64,000 nucleotides of DNA. Origin: Pseudoalteromonas peptidolytica (GTDB lineage Bacteria; Pseudomonadota; Gammaproteobacteria; Enterobacterales; Alteromonadaceae). Each line of letters opens with the position of its first letter. Position 1 is the first letter of the stretch. The stretch covers positions 62,001 through 126,000 of the forward strand of contig NZ_WEHZ01000003.1 of the NCBI RefSeq assembly GCF_012641745.1, read 5' to 3'. Below are positions 44,984 through 54,052 of the stretch, piece after piece. A program made the translations under genes and the position numbers. Under the pieces are notes generated by a model, which was not told the DNA's origin, searched no databases, and saw only the letters and a list, made by a program, of their open reading frames with translations.

Positions 44984-45762
44984 TAAGAACTCATCCCTAA
45001 GATCTGTTTTTTTAGCGTCAACAAATACTCTATGTCAAAACACTGCTGCTCAAACCTTATTATCGGCACAAGCTCAATCAAGCTGTTACAGATAAATATA
45101 CCATCTGCTAATTGCAAGAACTCAAGGTCTATATCAGCTACAGTAATATCAACTTGGCTTTCAAGAGATGTCAGAAATACACCTTTAATACCTGAATTTG
45201 CGAGATTTGGCGTGTACACTCGGTTGTTTTTAATTACGATAATATTTGCCGCAGACGATTCGATAACGCTGCCATTGATGTCAGTAACGATGACATCATC
45301 ACATTCCAGCGTTTGCGCATCTTGTTTAATCAACACTTGCTCTAATCGATTTAACGTTTTGAGGCCTGCTAGTAAAGGTTGAATCCCCAACTGAACTCGG
45401 CTTAGCACGGTCTCGATACCATGTTGCTGCCATTTACTGTAATTCTCTGGGAATGGTAGCACCTGGATGCTAAAACTGGGCGTGGGTGATTGTGGAGCTT
45501 GATAGCCTCGGCCACCACATCCTCGTGTAATGAGAATTTTTAATACGGCCTTTGTTTCACCTTTTATTCGCTCATAAACCAAGCGCTCAAGTGCTTCGAG
45601 GTTCAGCTCAGGAAAACCTAAACGCTGCTGACATTGCACTAACCTCTTTACATGAAGTGGCCACAGCTCAATACGACCATTGCAGACTAAAGCTGTGGTG
45701 AAAAAACCATCACCATAAGCTAACCCTCTGTCACTATTAGAAAAAATCTGCTGATTTTCCAA
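44983..45762 (-). CDS. pabC: PabC, 4-amino-4-deoxychorismate lyase
   Basis: A 259-residue fold-type IV PLP enzyme making p-aminobenzoate for folate. It has DRGLAYGDGFFTTALV at the start, ITRGCGGRGYQAP, the PLP lysine in AGLKTLNRLEQVLIK, and ESSAANIIVIKNNRVYTP. The start is taken as TTG at 45762, with GAAAGGG about 8 bases upstream; a TTG 33 bases further upstream is less likely. It follows fabF after a terminator and precedes mltG. Confidence 0.9.
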   Translation of the reverse strand: MENQQIFSNSDRGLAYGDGFFTTALVCNGRIELWPLHVKRLVQCQQRLGFPELNLEALERLVYERIKGETKAVLKILITRGCGGRGYQAPQSPTPSFSIQVLPFPENYSKWQQHGIETVLSRVQLGIQPLLAGLKTLNRLEQVLIKQDAQTLECDDVIVTDINGSVIESSAANIIVIKNNRVYTPNLANSGIKGVFLTSLESQVDITVADIDLEFLQLADGIFICNSLIELVPIIRFEQQCFDIEYLLTLKKQILGMSS

Positions 45763-45800
45763 TTTTCGTACCCTTTCACAAAACCAAATACGCAAACATA

Positions 45801-45828
45801 AAAAAGCTCGGCGTTGCCGAGCATTTTT
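45801..45828 (-). terminator. Terminator between fabF and pabC
   Basis: A perfect GCTCGGC/GCCGAGC stem (45806-45812 with 45816-45822, loop GTT) has five T after it on the minus strand and ATTTTT on the plus side. It splits the fab cluster from pabC-mltG. Confidence 0.8.
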
Positions 45829-45865
45829 ATCATAACCTTTTTTGTATTCAGTTACTAAGGTTCAT

Positions 45866-47104
45866 CTATACCTTTTTAAAAAGCAATGAACCGTTTGTAC
45901 CACCAAAGCCAAATGAGTTACACAATGTATACTCTAACTTTGCGTCACGAGCGGTGTGAGGTACATAATCTAGATCACACCCGTCTTCTGGATTATCTAA
46001 ATTAATGGTTGGTGTTACCTTCTGATCTTGCAGCGCTAGGATCGAAATAATCGACTCTACAGAACCTGCAGCTCCTAGCAAATGGCCCATCATCGATTTA
46101 GATGAGCTGACCATAACATCTTTTGCAGCCGACCCAAATACGGATTTCACCGCATGTGTTTCTGCAATGTCGCCTGCTGGTGTAGATGTACCATGTGCAT
46201 TGATATAGCCAACCTGTGATGGGTTTACCCCTGCATCATTCAGTGCATTGACCATCGCTTGAGCAGCCCCGGCACCGTCTTCAGGTGGCGACGTCATATG
46301 ATAAGCATCACCACTCATGCCAAAGCCAACTAACTCAGCATAAATTTTAGCTCCACGTGCTTTAGCGTGCTCATACTCTTCAAGCACTATTACGCCAGCT
46401 CCATCGGCAAGCACAAATCCATCACGATCTTTGTCCCAAGGACGAGACGCACCTTGAGGATCGTCATTGCGTGTAGACAATGCCCGTGCTGCACTAAAAC
46501 CACCCATTCCAATTGGAGTCGATGCTTTTTCAGCTCCACCTGCAACCATCGCATCAGCATCACCGTACGCAATCATACGTGCCGCATGGCCAATATTGTG
46601 AAGACCTGTAGTACATGCTGTCACAATAGAAATATTAGGGCCTCTCAGTCCATGCATGATAGACAAGTGACCAGAAATCATATTGATGATAGTTGAAGGT
46701 ACATAAAACGGAGACAGCTTACGTGGGCCACTATTTAATAGTTTCTTGTGGTTTTCTTCGATCAACGTTAACCCGCCGATCCCCGAACCAATTGCCACAC
46801 CAACTCTGGCTGCATTTTCATCGTTCACTTCAAGCCCTGAATCTTTTAGTGCTTGAACGCCGGCAGCGATGCCATACTGGATGAAGACATCCATTTTTTT
46901 AGCATCTTTAGGGGAAATATATTCAGTGACATCAAAGTCGTTCACTAAACCTGCAAACTTAGTTCCGAAACCTTCTGTGTCAAAATGCGTGATATTGCGA
47001 ATGCCACTACGGCCTTCTAATAAGCCCTGCCAGGTAGATGCAACATCATTACCCAGCGGCGTCAACATACCTAAGCCAGTTACTACGACTCGACGTTTAG
47101 CCAC
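45866..47104 (-). CDS. fabF: FabF, beta-ketoacyl-ACP synthase II
   Basis: A 412-residue condensing enzyme. Catalytic Cys164 lies in TACTTGLHN, and the two His are in [11 protein letters not shown] and [10 protein letters not shown]. It elongates acyl-ACP with malonyl-ACP. The start is GTG at 47104, preceded by GGAGGA, giving the usual [13 protein letters not shown]-terminus. It follows acpP, with a hairpin between them. Confidence 0.96.
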   Translation of the reverse strand: MAKRRVVVTGLGMLTPLGNDVASTWQGLLEGRSGIRNITHFDTEGFGTKFAGLVNDFDVTEYISPKDAKKMDVFIQYGIAAGVQALKDSGLEVNDENAARVGVAIGSGIGGLTLIEENHKKLLNSGPRKLSPFYVPSTIINMISGHLSIMHGLRGPNISIVTACTTGLHNIGHAARMIAYGDADAMVAGGAEKASTPIGMGGFSAARALSTRNDDPQGASRPWDKDRDGFVLADGAGVIVLEEYEHAKARGAKIYAELVGFGMSGDAYHMTSPPEDGAGAAQAMVNALNDAGVNPSQVGYINAHGTSTPAGDIAETHAVKSVFGSAAKDVMVSSSKSMMGHLLGAAGSVESIISILALQDQKVTPTINLDNPEDGCDLDYVPHTARDAKLEYTLCNSFGFGGTNGSLLFKKV

Positions 47105-47153
47105 GGTGTCCTCCAAAAAGGGATTATTATAGTAAAGGGGGGTCTAGAAAGAG

Positions 47154-47177
47154 TTAGGGCAGCGAGTGCTGCCCTAA
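47154..47177 (-). terminator. Hairpin between acpP and fabF
   Basis: A perfect 10-bp stem TTAGGGCAGC/GCTGCCCTAA (47154-47163 with 47168-47177) has a 4-base loop. No strong T-run follows, so it may be a partial terminator or mRNA stabiliser that lets acpP exceed fabF. Confidence 0.5.
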
Positions 47178-47189
47178 TAGAAAAGCTAG

Positions 47190-47426
47190 TTACTCAGCGT
47201 GAGCAGTAACGTAGTCGATCGCTGCTTGAACAGTAGTAATTTTCTCTGCTTCTTCATCAGGGATCTCAGTATCAAACTCTTCTTCTAGCGCCATTACAAG
47301 CTCAACTGTGTCTAGAGAGTCAGCACCTAAATCGTCAACAAAAGACGCTTCAGATTTTACTTCTTCTTCTTTAACACCTAGTTGTTCTACAATAATTTTC
47401 TTTACGCGTTCTTGGATGTCGCTCAT
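47190..47426 (-). CDS. acpP: AcpP, acyl carrier protein
   Basis: 78 acidic residues, almost identical in pattern to the E. coli protein. Ser37 in [12 protein letters not shown] carries the 4'-phosphopantetheine. It shuttles acyl chains for fatty acid, lipid A and other syntheses. It has its own likely promoter. Confidence 0.97.
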   Translation of the reverse strand: MSDIQERVKKIIVEQLGVKEEEVKSEASFVDDLGADSLDTVELVMALEEEFDTEIPDEEAEKITTVQAAIDYVTAHAE

Positions 47427-47477
47427 TCTTCTTTCCTTTATTTAAACGCTACTGCGTTAATTTTCAGATTGCGGCGC

Positions 47478-47506
47478 AGTTTACGACGCATCATTCTGGG
47501 ATTCAA
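47478..47506 (-). promoter_or_regulatory. Probable acpP promoter
   Basis: On the minus strand TTGAAT (47506-47501) and TAAACT (47483-47478) are separated by exactly 17 bases. This would place the transcript start about 45 bases before the acpP ATG. Confidence 0.55.
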
Positions 47507-47602
47507 GGATTGACCCGTACTTTTTTTTCTGGTCAAACCTGTTACAAAGCTTTAAATCTTTTTATCGCCTATTTTCACGACGATTTCAAGTAAGTTGTCG
47601 AC

Positions 47603-47636
47603 AAGATCACAAAAAATTCAATTAATTTGTGATCTT
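47603..47636 (-). terminator. Hairpin downstream of fabG
   Basis: AAGATCACAAA/TTTGTGATCTT (47603-47613 with 47626-47636) encloses an AT-rich loop. It lies just past the fabG stop; T-run weak. Confidence 0.45.
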
Positions 47637-47642
47637 AGCTCG

Positions 47643-48389
47643 TTAAACCATGTACATTGCACCATTGACGTGCAATGTTTCTCCAGAGACATAAGCTGCT
47701 GCGTCTGATGCTAAATAAACGACAGCTGCGGCAATTTCGTCAGGCTGCCCTAAACGACCCGCTGGAACATTTGCTAGGGTCGCTGCCTTTTGCTCATCAG
47801 TTAGCTCATCTGTCATGTCTGTTTGGATAAAACCAGGCGCTACAGTATTTACTGTAATACCACGAGATGCAACCTCACGCGCTAATGATTTCGTAAAACC
47901 AATTACGCCGGCTTTTGCTGCAGCATAGTTGGCTTGACCTGCATTCCCCATCGTACCCACAACTGATCCGATGTTAATGATGCGGCCGTTTTTCTTCTTC
48001 ATCATTGGGCGAAGTACTGCTTTTGATAAGCGGAAAATAGATGACAAGTTAGTGTCGATAATATCATCCCACTCTTGATCTTTCATTCGCATCAACAAGT
48101 TATCGCGGGTGATACCAGCATTATTTACTAATACATCAACATCGCCCAAATCTTCTTTAATTGCTGATAAAGTTGCTGCGATTGAGTCGGCATCTGTCAC
48201 GTTCAGCGCATAACCTTTACCGTTATCACCTAAGTATTCAGAGATGCGCTCGGCACCAGACTCGCTAGTTGCGGTACCTGCAACTTTTGCGCCTTGGGCA
48301 ATCAAAGCATTAGCGATTGCTTTACCAATACCTCGGCTTGCACCTGTAACCAGGACTACCTTACCTTCTAAAGAAAATAAATTACTCAT
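47643..48389 (-). CDS. fabG: FabG, 3-oxoacyl-ACP reductase
   Basis: A 248-residue SDR enzyme. It has VTGASRGIGKAI (NADPH loop), NNAGITRDNLLMRM, the catalytic Ser and YAAAKAG, and the C-terminal GETLHVNGAMYMV. It reduces beta-ketoacyl-ACP. The ATG at 48389 is preferred over a longer in-frame reading that overlaps fabD. It follows fabD by 13 bases. Confidence 0.97.
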   Translation of the reverse strand: MSNLFSLEGKVVLVTGASRGIGKAIANALIAQGAKVAGTATSESGAERISEYLGDNGKGYALNVTDADSIAATLSAIKEDLGDVDVLVNNAGITRDNLLMRMKDQEWDDIIDTNLSSIFRLSKAVLRPMMKKKNGRIINIGSVVGTMGNAGQANYAAAKAGVIGFTKSLAREVASRGITVNTVAPGFIQTDMTDELTDEQKAATLANVPAGRLGQPDEIAAAVVYLASDAAAYVSGETLHVNGAMYMV

Positions 48390-48402
48390 AATGTTCTCGT
48401 TC

Positions 48403-49329
48403 TTATTTTGTGGCTTCAATTGAGGCCAAATCATTTACCGATGCGCACGATACTGAACGATCTATACGCTTCACTAAGCCTGTGATCACTTTGCCTGGGC
48501 CAAACTCAAATGCCGTAGTAATACCCTCTTTAGCAACTTTTTGAACCGTCTCAGTCCATCTCACCGGACTATAAAGCTGGCGGATCAGCGCCTCTTTTAT
48601 CGCTGCGGCATCTTTTTCGACTGTAACATCGACGTTGTTGATCACAGCAAATTTAGGTTCAGAGAATGTTAGCGACGCTAAGTCTTTTGCTAATTTATCA
48701 GCAGCCGGTTTCATTAATGCACAATGAGATGGTACACTGACTGCAAGCGGTAACGCTCGTTTGGCTCCGGCTTCTTTACATGCTTCAGATGCGCGATTAA
48801 CTGCTTCAACGTGACCCGCAATAACTACTTGCCCTGGGGAGTTATAGTTTACCGGTGAAACAACGTCACCCAGTGCAGATTCAACACAAACTTGAGCAAT
48901 CACGTCATCATCCAAACCAATAATTGCAGCCATAGAACCAGTACCTGCTGGAACAGCTTCCTGCATGTATAAACCACGCTTTTCCACTAATTTTACGGCA
49001 TCAGTAAGAGGTAAAACATCTGCACACACTAACGCAGAATATTCACCTAAACTATGGCCAGCTAGTGTTAACTCAGCGTCAATACCTTGGTCTTGCCAAG
49101 CTCTAAAAATAGCAACGCTTGCAGTTAATAACGCAGGCTGAGTACGGTGAGTTTGATTTAATTCTTCCTCAGGGCCGTTTAATACTAACTCAGCTAAATC
49201 ATAGCCTAGTGCTTCTGAGGCCTCAGCGAAGGTTGCTTTAACTGTGTCAGAAGATGTAAGTAACTCGGACAACATACCCACGCTTTGCGAGCCTTGGCCG
49301 GGGAAAAATAATGCGATTTTTTGTGACAT
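48403..49329 (-). CDS. fabD: FabD, malonyl-CoA:ACP transacylase
   Basis: 308 residues. It has FFPGQGSQSVGML near the N-terminus, the nucleophile Ser93 in GHSLGEYSAL, the conserved His in VPSHCALM, and EFGPGKVITGL near the end. It loads malonate on ACP. It follows plsX directly, where fabH would normally intervene. Confidence 0.97.
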   Translation of the reverse strand: MSQKIALFFPGQGSQSVGMLSELLTSSDTVKATFAEASEALGYDLAELVLNGPEEELNQTHRTQPALLTASVAIFRAWQDQGIDAELTLAGHSLGEYSALVCADVLPLTDAVKLVEKRGLYMQEAVPAGTGSMAAIIGLDDDVIAQVCVESALGDVVSPVNYNSPGQVVIAGHVEAVNRASEACKEAGAKRALPLAVSVPSHCALMKPAADKLAKDLASLTFSEPKFAVINNVDVTVEKDAAAIKEALIRQLYSPVRWTETVQKVAKEGITTAFEFGPGKVITGLVKRIDRSVSCASVNDLASIEATK

Positions 49330-49382
49330 ACTGTGCTCTTATCTTCTCTATTATCGCCACGTCCTCATGTCACTGCATAGCG

Positions 49383-50429
49383 TTAAGAATGAGAACCTGA
49401 CGGTTGCTTTTCTGTGTCGACTTGTTCAAATACCGCTTGGATCTTCTCAGGGATCTTACGCTGAACTTCTTGTGCAGCTTCTTCAATTGCGGCCAAAAAT
49501 GCCTTATTGGTAGCATTTCCGTGACTTTTCACAACAATACCGCGCAATCCTACCAGACTTGCACCGTTATACTGGTCGGGGTTCACCCTTTTGTACAATT
49601 TTTTTATAACGGGTCGGAGTAAAAATGCCAACGCTTTATAAAAAAAGTGCTTTTTTAACGCTTTACTAAACTTGTGCATAATAAGTTTGGCTATGCCTTC
49701 ACATGTTTTTAGCGCGACATTGCCCACAAAGCCCTCACAGACAATCACATCAGCCTTGCCTGAAAACATATCACTACCTTCACAATAGCCTTGGTAGTTA
49801 ATAACAGAAGAGGATTTCATTAATTTTGCAGCTTGTTTAATACCATCGTGACCTTTAATTTCCTCAGAGCCAATATTAAGTAAGCATACTTTTGGTTCTG
49901 CAATATTGAGTGCCTGGCCTGCCACCACTGATCCCATAATGCCAAATTGATACAAGGTCTCTGGATCGCAATGCACATTTGCCCCCAAGTCTAATAAGTA
50001 GACAGGGTGTTTTTTTTCAGTAGGAACTGCAGAGATAAGTGCTGGACGCTTTATACCTGGTAGCATTTTCAAAACATAGTGCGCCATAAAAAACAATGCA
50101 CCTGTATTACCAGAACTGACACAAGCTTGTGCTTCACCAGATTTAACTAGATCTAATGCTACTCTCATGGAGGAATGTTTTTTATTTCGAAGTGCCGAAG
50201 CAGGTTCACAGCTATTTGTGACGACTTCTTTACAGTGCCTAATGGTCAACCTGGGGTGGTCAAGCATACTAGCTTTAGCGAGTGCAGATTCGATAACCTG
50301 TTGATTACCGCATAAAATGAGGTTTAAATTCGGGTGCTTAAGAACGGCAGCAATAGCTGCAGGGATAGATGAACGGGGGCCGTAATCGCCCCCCATCATA
50401 TCTAACGCAATGGTTAGATCGGTCAGCAT
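49383..50429 (-). CDS. plsX: PlsX, phosphate acyltransferase
   Basis: 348 residues. It begins [20 protein letters not shown] and continues with [14 protein letters not shown] and [17 protein letters not shown]. It makes acyl-phosphate from acyl-ACP for phospholipid synthesis. It lies between rpmF and fabD, separated by 11 bases from rpmF. Confidence 0.96.
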   Translation of the reverse strand: MLTDLTIALDMMGGDYGPRSSIPAAIAAVLKHPNLNLILCGNQQVIESALAKASMLDHPRLTIRHCKEVVTNSCEPASALRNKKHSSMRVALDLVKSGEAQACVSSGNTGALFFMAHYVLKMLPGIKRPALISAVPTEKKHPVYLLDLGANVHCDPETLYQFGIMGSVVAGQALNIAEPKVCLLNIGSEEIKGHDGIKQAAKLMKSSSVINYQGYCEGSDMFSGKADVIVCEGFVGNVALKTCEGIAKLIMHKFSKALKKHFFYKALAFLLRPVIKKLYKRVNPDQYNGASLVGLRGIVVKSHGNATNKAFLAAIEEAAQEVQRKIPEKIQAVFEQVDTEKQPSGSHS

Positions 50430-50440
50430 AAAGCAATCTC

Positions 50441-50611
50441 TTAGTTAGAAATTACTTTAACGCCTTTGTAGTAACCGTCAGCAGTCACGTGGTGACGACG
50501 ATGAGTCTCGCCAGAAACCTGATCTACAGTTAGAGCTGGTCCACTGATCGCATCGTGTGAACGACGCATACCACGACGTGCGCGTGACTTCTTGCTTTTT
50601 TGTACCGCCAT
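50441..50611 (-). CDS. rpmF: RpmF, ribosomal protein L32
   Basis: A 56-residue basic protein, [20 protein letters not shown]..., ending in VKVISN. This is a clear L32 match in length and N-terminus. It is 10 bases after yceD, in the conserved yceD-rpmF-plsX order. Confidence 0.97.
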   Translation of the reverse strand: MAVQKSKKSRARRGMRRSHDAISGPALTVDQVSGETHRRHHVTADGYYKGVKVISN

Positions 50612-50621
50612 TAGCCTTCTC

Positions 50622-51146
50622 CTAAGAATCTTTCTTAAGTTGTTTCAAAATATCAAATGGATTTGGTTTGCTATCTTCTGCTTCAATTTCACCAAAGCTC
50701 TTTGGCTCATCAGAATAAGAGCATTGCGCTTCATCATGCTTAGGTACTATCGGTATAGCGAGTAATAGCTCGTCTTCGACTAGTTGTCTAAGATTAACTT
50801 CACCCTCTTCGTCAAGTTCCAATACATCATAACGCTCGGGAAGATCATCCGACTCTGCACCTAATCCGACTGGCGAATACGCAAAGTCTTGTTCCAAATC
50901 CAACCCTAATTCATCATTACAACGCTGACACACAAGTGTAATATGCGCTTGGACTTTGCCTTGCACAACCACCAGACCTTGTTCGTCGATGTTGAAATGA
51001 ATATCTACCGCTATTTCACTACTTTGATCTTGCACAACTTGCTGCAATCGAGAAAGTTCTTCGAGCGTTACAACACCGTCATAAGATGCTCGACGTTGCG
51101 CTGCTCTGCATGGATCAAGAGTGATGGGAATTTTCACCTTTTGCAT
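50622..51146 (-). CDS. yceD: YceD (DUF177), large-subunit rRNA accumulation protein
   Basis: 174 residues. It has the DUF177 Cys pair ([18 protein letters not shown]) and the acidic block ([30 protein letters not shown]), with a C-terminal [11 protein letters not shown]. It is needed for normal 23S rRNA accumulation in E. coli and plants. It is the first gene of the minus-strand rpmF/fab operon. Confidence 0.95.
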   Translation of the reverse strand: MQKVKIPITLDPCRAAQRRASYDGVVTLEELSRLQQVVQDQSSEIAVDIHFNIDEQGLVVVQGKVQAHITLVCQRCNDELGLDLEQDFAYSPVGLGAESDDLPERYDVLELDEEGEVNLRQLVEDELLLAIPIVPKHDEAQCSYSDEPKSFGEIEAEDSKPNPFDILKQLKKDS

Positions 51147-51265
51147 AGGGGCTGCATCATATAGATAGTTACTGTGTTAGTCAAAGTAAAAATACACTTT
51201 CCCTTTGTTTTTCGCGTTATTGCACTTTATCCTGTAGGCAATGTTATCACAGAGATAAAAATTCC

Positions 51266-51865
51266 ATGAAAACGCCTCTTATTCTAGCTTCTAGTTCGCC
51301 ATTTAGGCAGTCAATTTTGAAAAAATTAATGCTGCCTTTTATGTCATTTTCTCCAGATATAGACGAGCGCGCGCGCGAAGATGAATCGGCAGAGCAACTA
51401 GTTGCTCGACTGAGTGAATTAAAAGCCCAAGCATCTATTAAAAAGTATCAAAAAGGTATTGTCATTGGTTCGGACCAAGTTGCACTCTTTGACGGTGAGA
51501 TCCTTGGAAAACCTCATAACAAGGAAAACGCGGTGAAGCAACTAAGCTTGTTTAGCAATAATCGCGTAACGTTTTTGACCGGTTTGACGGTTTTTGACAT
51601 TCAAAGCGGTAAAACACTTACTAACGTAGTGCCATTTCACGTTTATTTTCGAAAACTGACTCAAATGCAGATCAACAACTACTGTGATGCAGAAGCCCCC
51701 TATAACTGTGCAGGAAGTTTTAAAAGTGAAGGCCTAGGGATCTGCCTGTTTGACAAGCTAGAAGGGGAAGATCCAAATACGCTTATCGGTCTTCCACTCA
51801 TTCAATTAACTAAAATGCTATTGGAGTTTGGCGTCGATGTGTTAGCTGAACAATCAAGCCAGTAA
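51266..51865 (+). CDS. Maf-family nucleotide pyrophosphatase, YceF type
   Basis: 199 residues. The Maf start LILASSSPFRQSILKKL is followed by SPDIDERAREDES, VIGSDQVA and SFKSEGLG. The YceF subgroup, found next to yceD and rluC as here, hydrolyses m7GTP. The stop overlaps the convergent HAD gene by 12 bases. Confidence 0.92.
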   Translation: MKTPLILASSSPFRQSILKKLMLPFMSFSPDIDERAREDESAEQLVARLSELKAQASIKKYQKGIVIGSDQVALFDGEILGKPHNKENAVKQLSLFSNNRVTFLTGLTVFDIQSGKTLTNVVPFHVYFRKLTQMQINNYCDAEAPYNCAGSFKSEGLGICLFDKLEGEDPNTLIGLPLIQLTKMLLEFGVDVLAEQSSQ

Positions 51866-52498
51866 TATTTGCGAGAGGTCTTGGTAGTTATCACAAATAT
51901 GGCACGCTGATGTTTGCGATAACTGCTCTTTGGAAGCCACGCCCAGAGTCATTCCAATCGCATCAATACCGGCGTTCTTGGCAAGTTCCATATCAATGAT
52001 TGAATCTCCAATCATAACGCTCTGTTGGGCGTCGACCCCGAGCTCTGCTAAAATTTGCAGTAACATATCAGGATGGGGTTTAGATTCAGCCTCGCATGCA
52101 GTCCTTGTTGTAACAAAATACTCAGTTAGGCCATATTGCGCCATCAACCTATCCAGCCCCGTCCTGCTTTTCCCTGTGGCCACCGCGATTTTCACACCTC
52201 TATCTCGAAGCTGGTTTAATAATGACTCAACTCCAGCAAAAATAGGTGACGGCGTCTCATCTTCATTTGAATAACTATATTTATACGCTTGGACTAATGA
52301 ATCTACCTGTTCATGATGCTGAGGAAATAGTACCTGCATGGCCTTAGGTAGCGACAAACCAATAATACTTTTTGCCATTTCATCGCTCACGGGCGCAATA
52401 CCACATGATTTTGCCGCCAAATGAATTGTATTGACAATTTTTGGTACTGAGTCCATCACCGTACCATCCCAATCAAAAATTACACACTTATAGCGCAT
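51854..52498 (-). CDS. HAD-family phosphatase (phosphoglycolate-phosphatase-like)
   Basis: 214 residues. The nucleophile motif is FDWDGTVMDS at residues 8-17, followed by VATGKSR, a cap domain and VMIGDSIIDMELAKNAG. It is similar to Gph-type and other beta-phosphoglucomutase-like hydrolases. The substrate is not readable. It follows rluC by one base, a common pairing. Confidence 0.9.
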   Translation of the reverse strand: MRYKCVIFDWDGTVMDSVPKIVNTIHLAAKSCGIAPVSDEMAKSIIGLSLPKAMQVLFPQHHEQVDSLVQAYKYSYSNEDETPSPIFAGVESLLNQLRDRGVKIAVATGKSRTGLDRLMAQYGLTEYFVTTRTACEAESKPHPDMLLQILAELGVDAQQSVMIGDSIIDMELAKNAGIDAIGMTLGVASKEQLSQTSACHICDNYQDLSQILLA

Positions 52499-52499
52499 G

Positions 52500-53450
52500 C
52501 TATTTCCTTAGTTTTTGTAAACATGACTCCAGTGCAGCATCCAAAGGCGCTTCAACATGATGCGTGGTTTCTGTTTTAGGGTGTATAAACCTGAGCTCTT
52601 TGGCATGTAAAAATAGTCGGCTCAAACCAATATCGCGCATCTGTGCATCAAACACTTGATCACCGTACTTATCATCACATGCAATTGGATGGCCTTTACA
52701 CTGTGTATGGACGCGAATTTGATGCGTTCTACCTGTCACAGGAGAGGCTTGAACTAAGCTTGCTGATTCAAACCGTTCTATAACTCTAAATCGTGTATGT
52801 GATGCCTTGCCCTGCTCGTGATCAACGCGCACCACACGCTCACCTGATTTTAGGGTGTTTTTACGAAGTGGCTCAGTAACGTTTTTATGCTTTGCATCCC
52901 ATTGCCCAGCAACTAATGCCAAGTAATTCTTCTCCATGGTTTTTTCTCTTAATTGCTCATGGAGACCTTTTAGTACCGCGCGACGTTTGGAAATCAACAA
53001 ACAACCTGATGTATCTCTATCCAAGCGATGAACCAGTTCTAAGCTTTGTTCTTGTGGTCTTAATGCTCGCAGTGCTTCAATTAAGCCATAACTCAGTCCA
53101 CTACCACCATGCACAGCCATACCGGCTGGCTTATTTATAACAATCAGATACTTATCTTCGTATAGAATCGCATCTTCAAGGTTTGCCACTTTATCAAGAT
53201 TCTTAGGTACAAACTCTGTTTTTTCTGCAACACGTACAGGTGGGATGCGGATCTCATCGTTCATCTGCAGCTTATAAACCGGCTTTACCCGCTTTTTATT
53301 AACACGCACTTCCCCTTTGCGAAGGATCTTATACACGGCGCTCTTTGGCACCCCTTTCAAATGCGTAACTAAAAAGTTATCAATCCTTTGACCTTCTTGG
53401 TCTTCGGTCACGGTAACAAAGCTAACTTTTAATGCGGGTTTTTCTGACAT
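52500..53450 (-). CDS. rluC: RluC, 23S rRNA pseudouridine synthase
   Basis: 316 residues. The N-terminal S4 domain (QRIDNFLVTHLKGVPKSAVYKILRKGEVRVN) is followed by the RluA-type catalytic domain with nucleophile Asp in HRLDRDTSGCLLISK and RTHQIRVHTQ. It modifies three uridines of 23S rRNA (955, 2504 and 2580 in E. coli). It is divergent from rne, as in E. coli. Confidence 0.95.
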   Translation of the reverse strand: MSEKPALKVSFVTVTEDQEGQRIDNFLVTHLKGVPKSAVYKILRKGEVRVNKKRVKPVYKLQMNDEIRIPPVRVAEKTEFVPKNLDKVANLEDAILYEDKYLIVINKPAGMAVHGGSGLSYGLIEALRALRPQEQSLELVHRLDRDTSGCLLISKRRAVLKGLHEQLREKTMEKNYLALVAGQWDAKHKNVTEPLRKNTLKSGERVVRVDHEQGKASHTRFRVIERFESASLVQASPVTGRTHQIRVHTQCKGHPIACDDKYGDQVFDAQMRDIGLSRLFLHAKELRFIHPKTETTHHVEAPLDAALESCLQKLRK

Positions 53451-54052
53451 TGCCTAATCACTGATTTGAGTAATAATTTAGTTGCTATCTCGACGTTATT
53501 AGTGGGATAATCAGCCCGCAAATTTTTGCGAGGTGCTTTTTATCGCAAAAACAATCGTGATGCACATCTTGGATGGCAGATCATACAGATTAGAGCTAAT
53601 ATTTCCAAAGCTTTTATCGAGCATCTAAGATAAACACGTGCGAACAGTCAATGCGAAGCGCGTAATATTTCGTTTAATGACTGGACACGAAAAAAACCAA
53701 AAAGCAAGAAATTAAAATTTGTCTGATACGCTGACCACCGTTGCAATAATACCCGTGCATAGCAGGCCGCAACTCGTGAATGTCGAAAAGTAATTGAGTC
53801 AAAAGATGGCGATGACCAAACTTGTCAAACCAAGTATGACTAGCCCGTGCATGACCACTTAGCGACACCAATAAATGTGAAGAAGCGAACAGTTAATCAG
53901 TGATTTTACCCTGATTTAAAGCGGAAACTGTGAATATACTCCTTTTCCCCAGTCGTGAGACTGCATCATTAAACCGGAGTATCCAAGGCGTAACATGCTG
54001 TCGCTGGAAAACGTATTAGGCGCTGTAAATAAATTGAGTAGAGAATTACAAT
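53451..54052 (+). other. Long rluC-rne intergenic region (rne 5' leader)
   Basis: About 600 bases without a supported gene. Short ORFs here have no ribosome site and no family resemblance. The region must hold divergent promoters for rluC and rne and an rne leader; long leaders with autoregulatory hairpins are known for rne in enterobacteria. No convincing promoter could be assigned. Confidence 0.5.
53936..53982 (+). promoter_or_regulatory. Candidate structured element in the rne leader
   Basis: An outer stem ATACTCC/GGAGTAT (53936-53942 with 53976-53982) encloses a hairpin CAGTC-GTGA-GACTG (53950-53963) capped by a GNRA-type loop. It starts about 115 bases before the rne start codon, where RNase E binding hairpins lie in other bacteria. 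Confidence 0.4.

Noticed and set aside
53674..53871. A 65-codon minus-strand frame in the rluC-rne gap
   Set aside because: No ribosome site, no recognisable domain and Cys/His-rich random composition; it overlaps the region expected to hold the rne promoter and leader.
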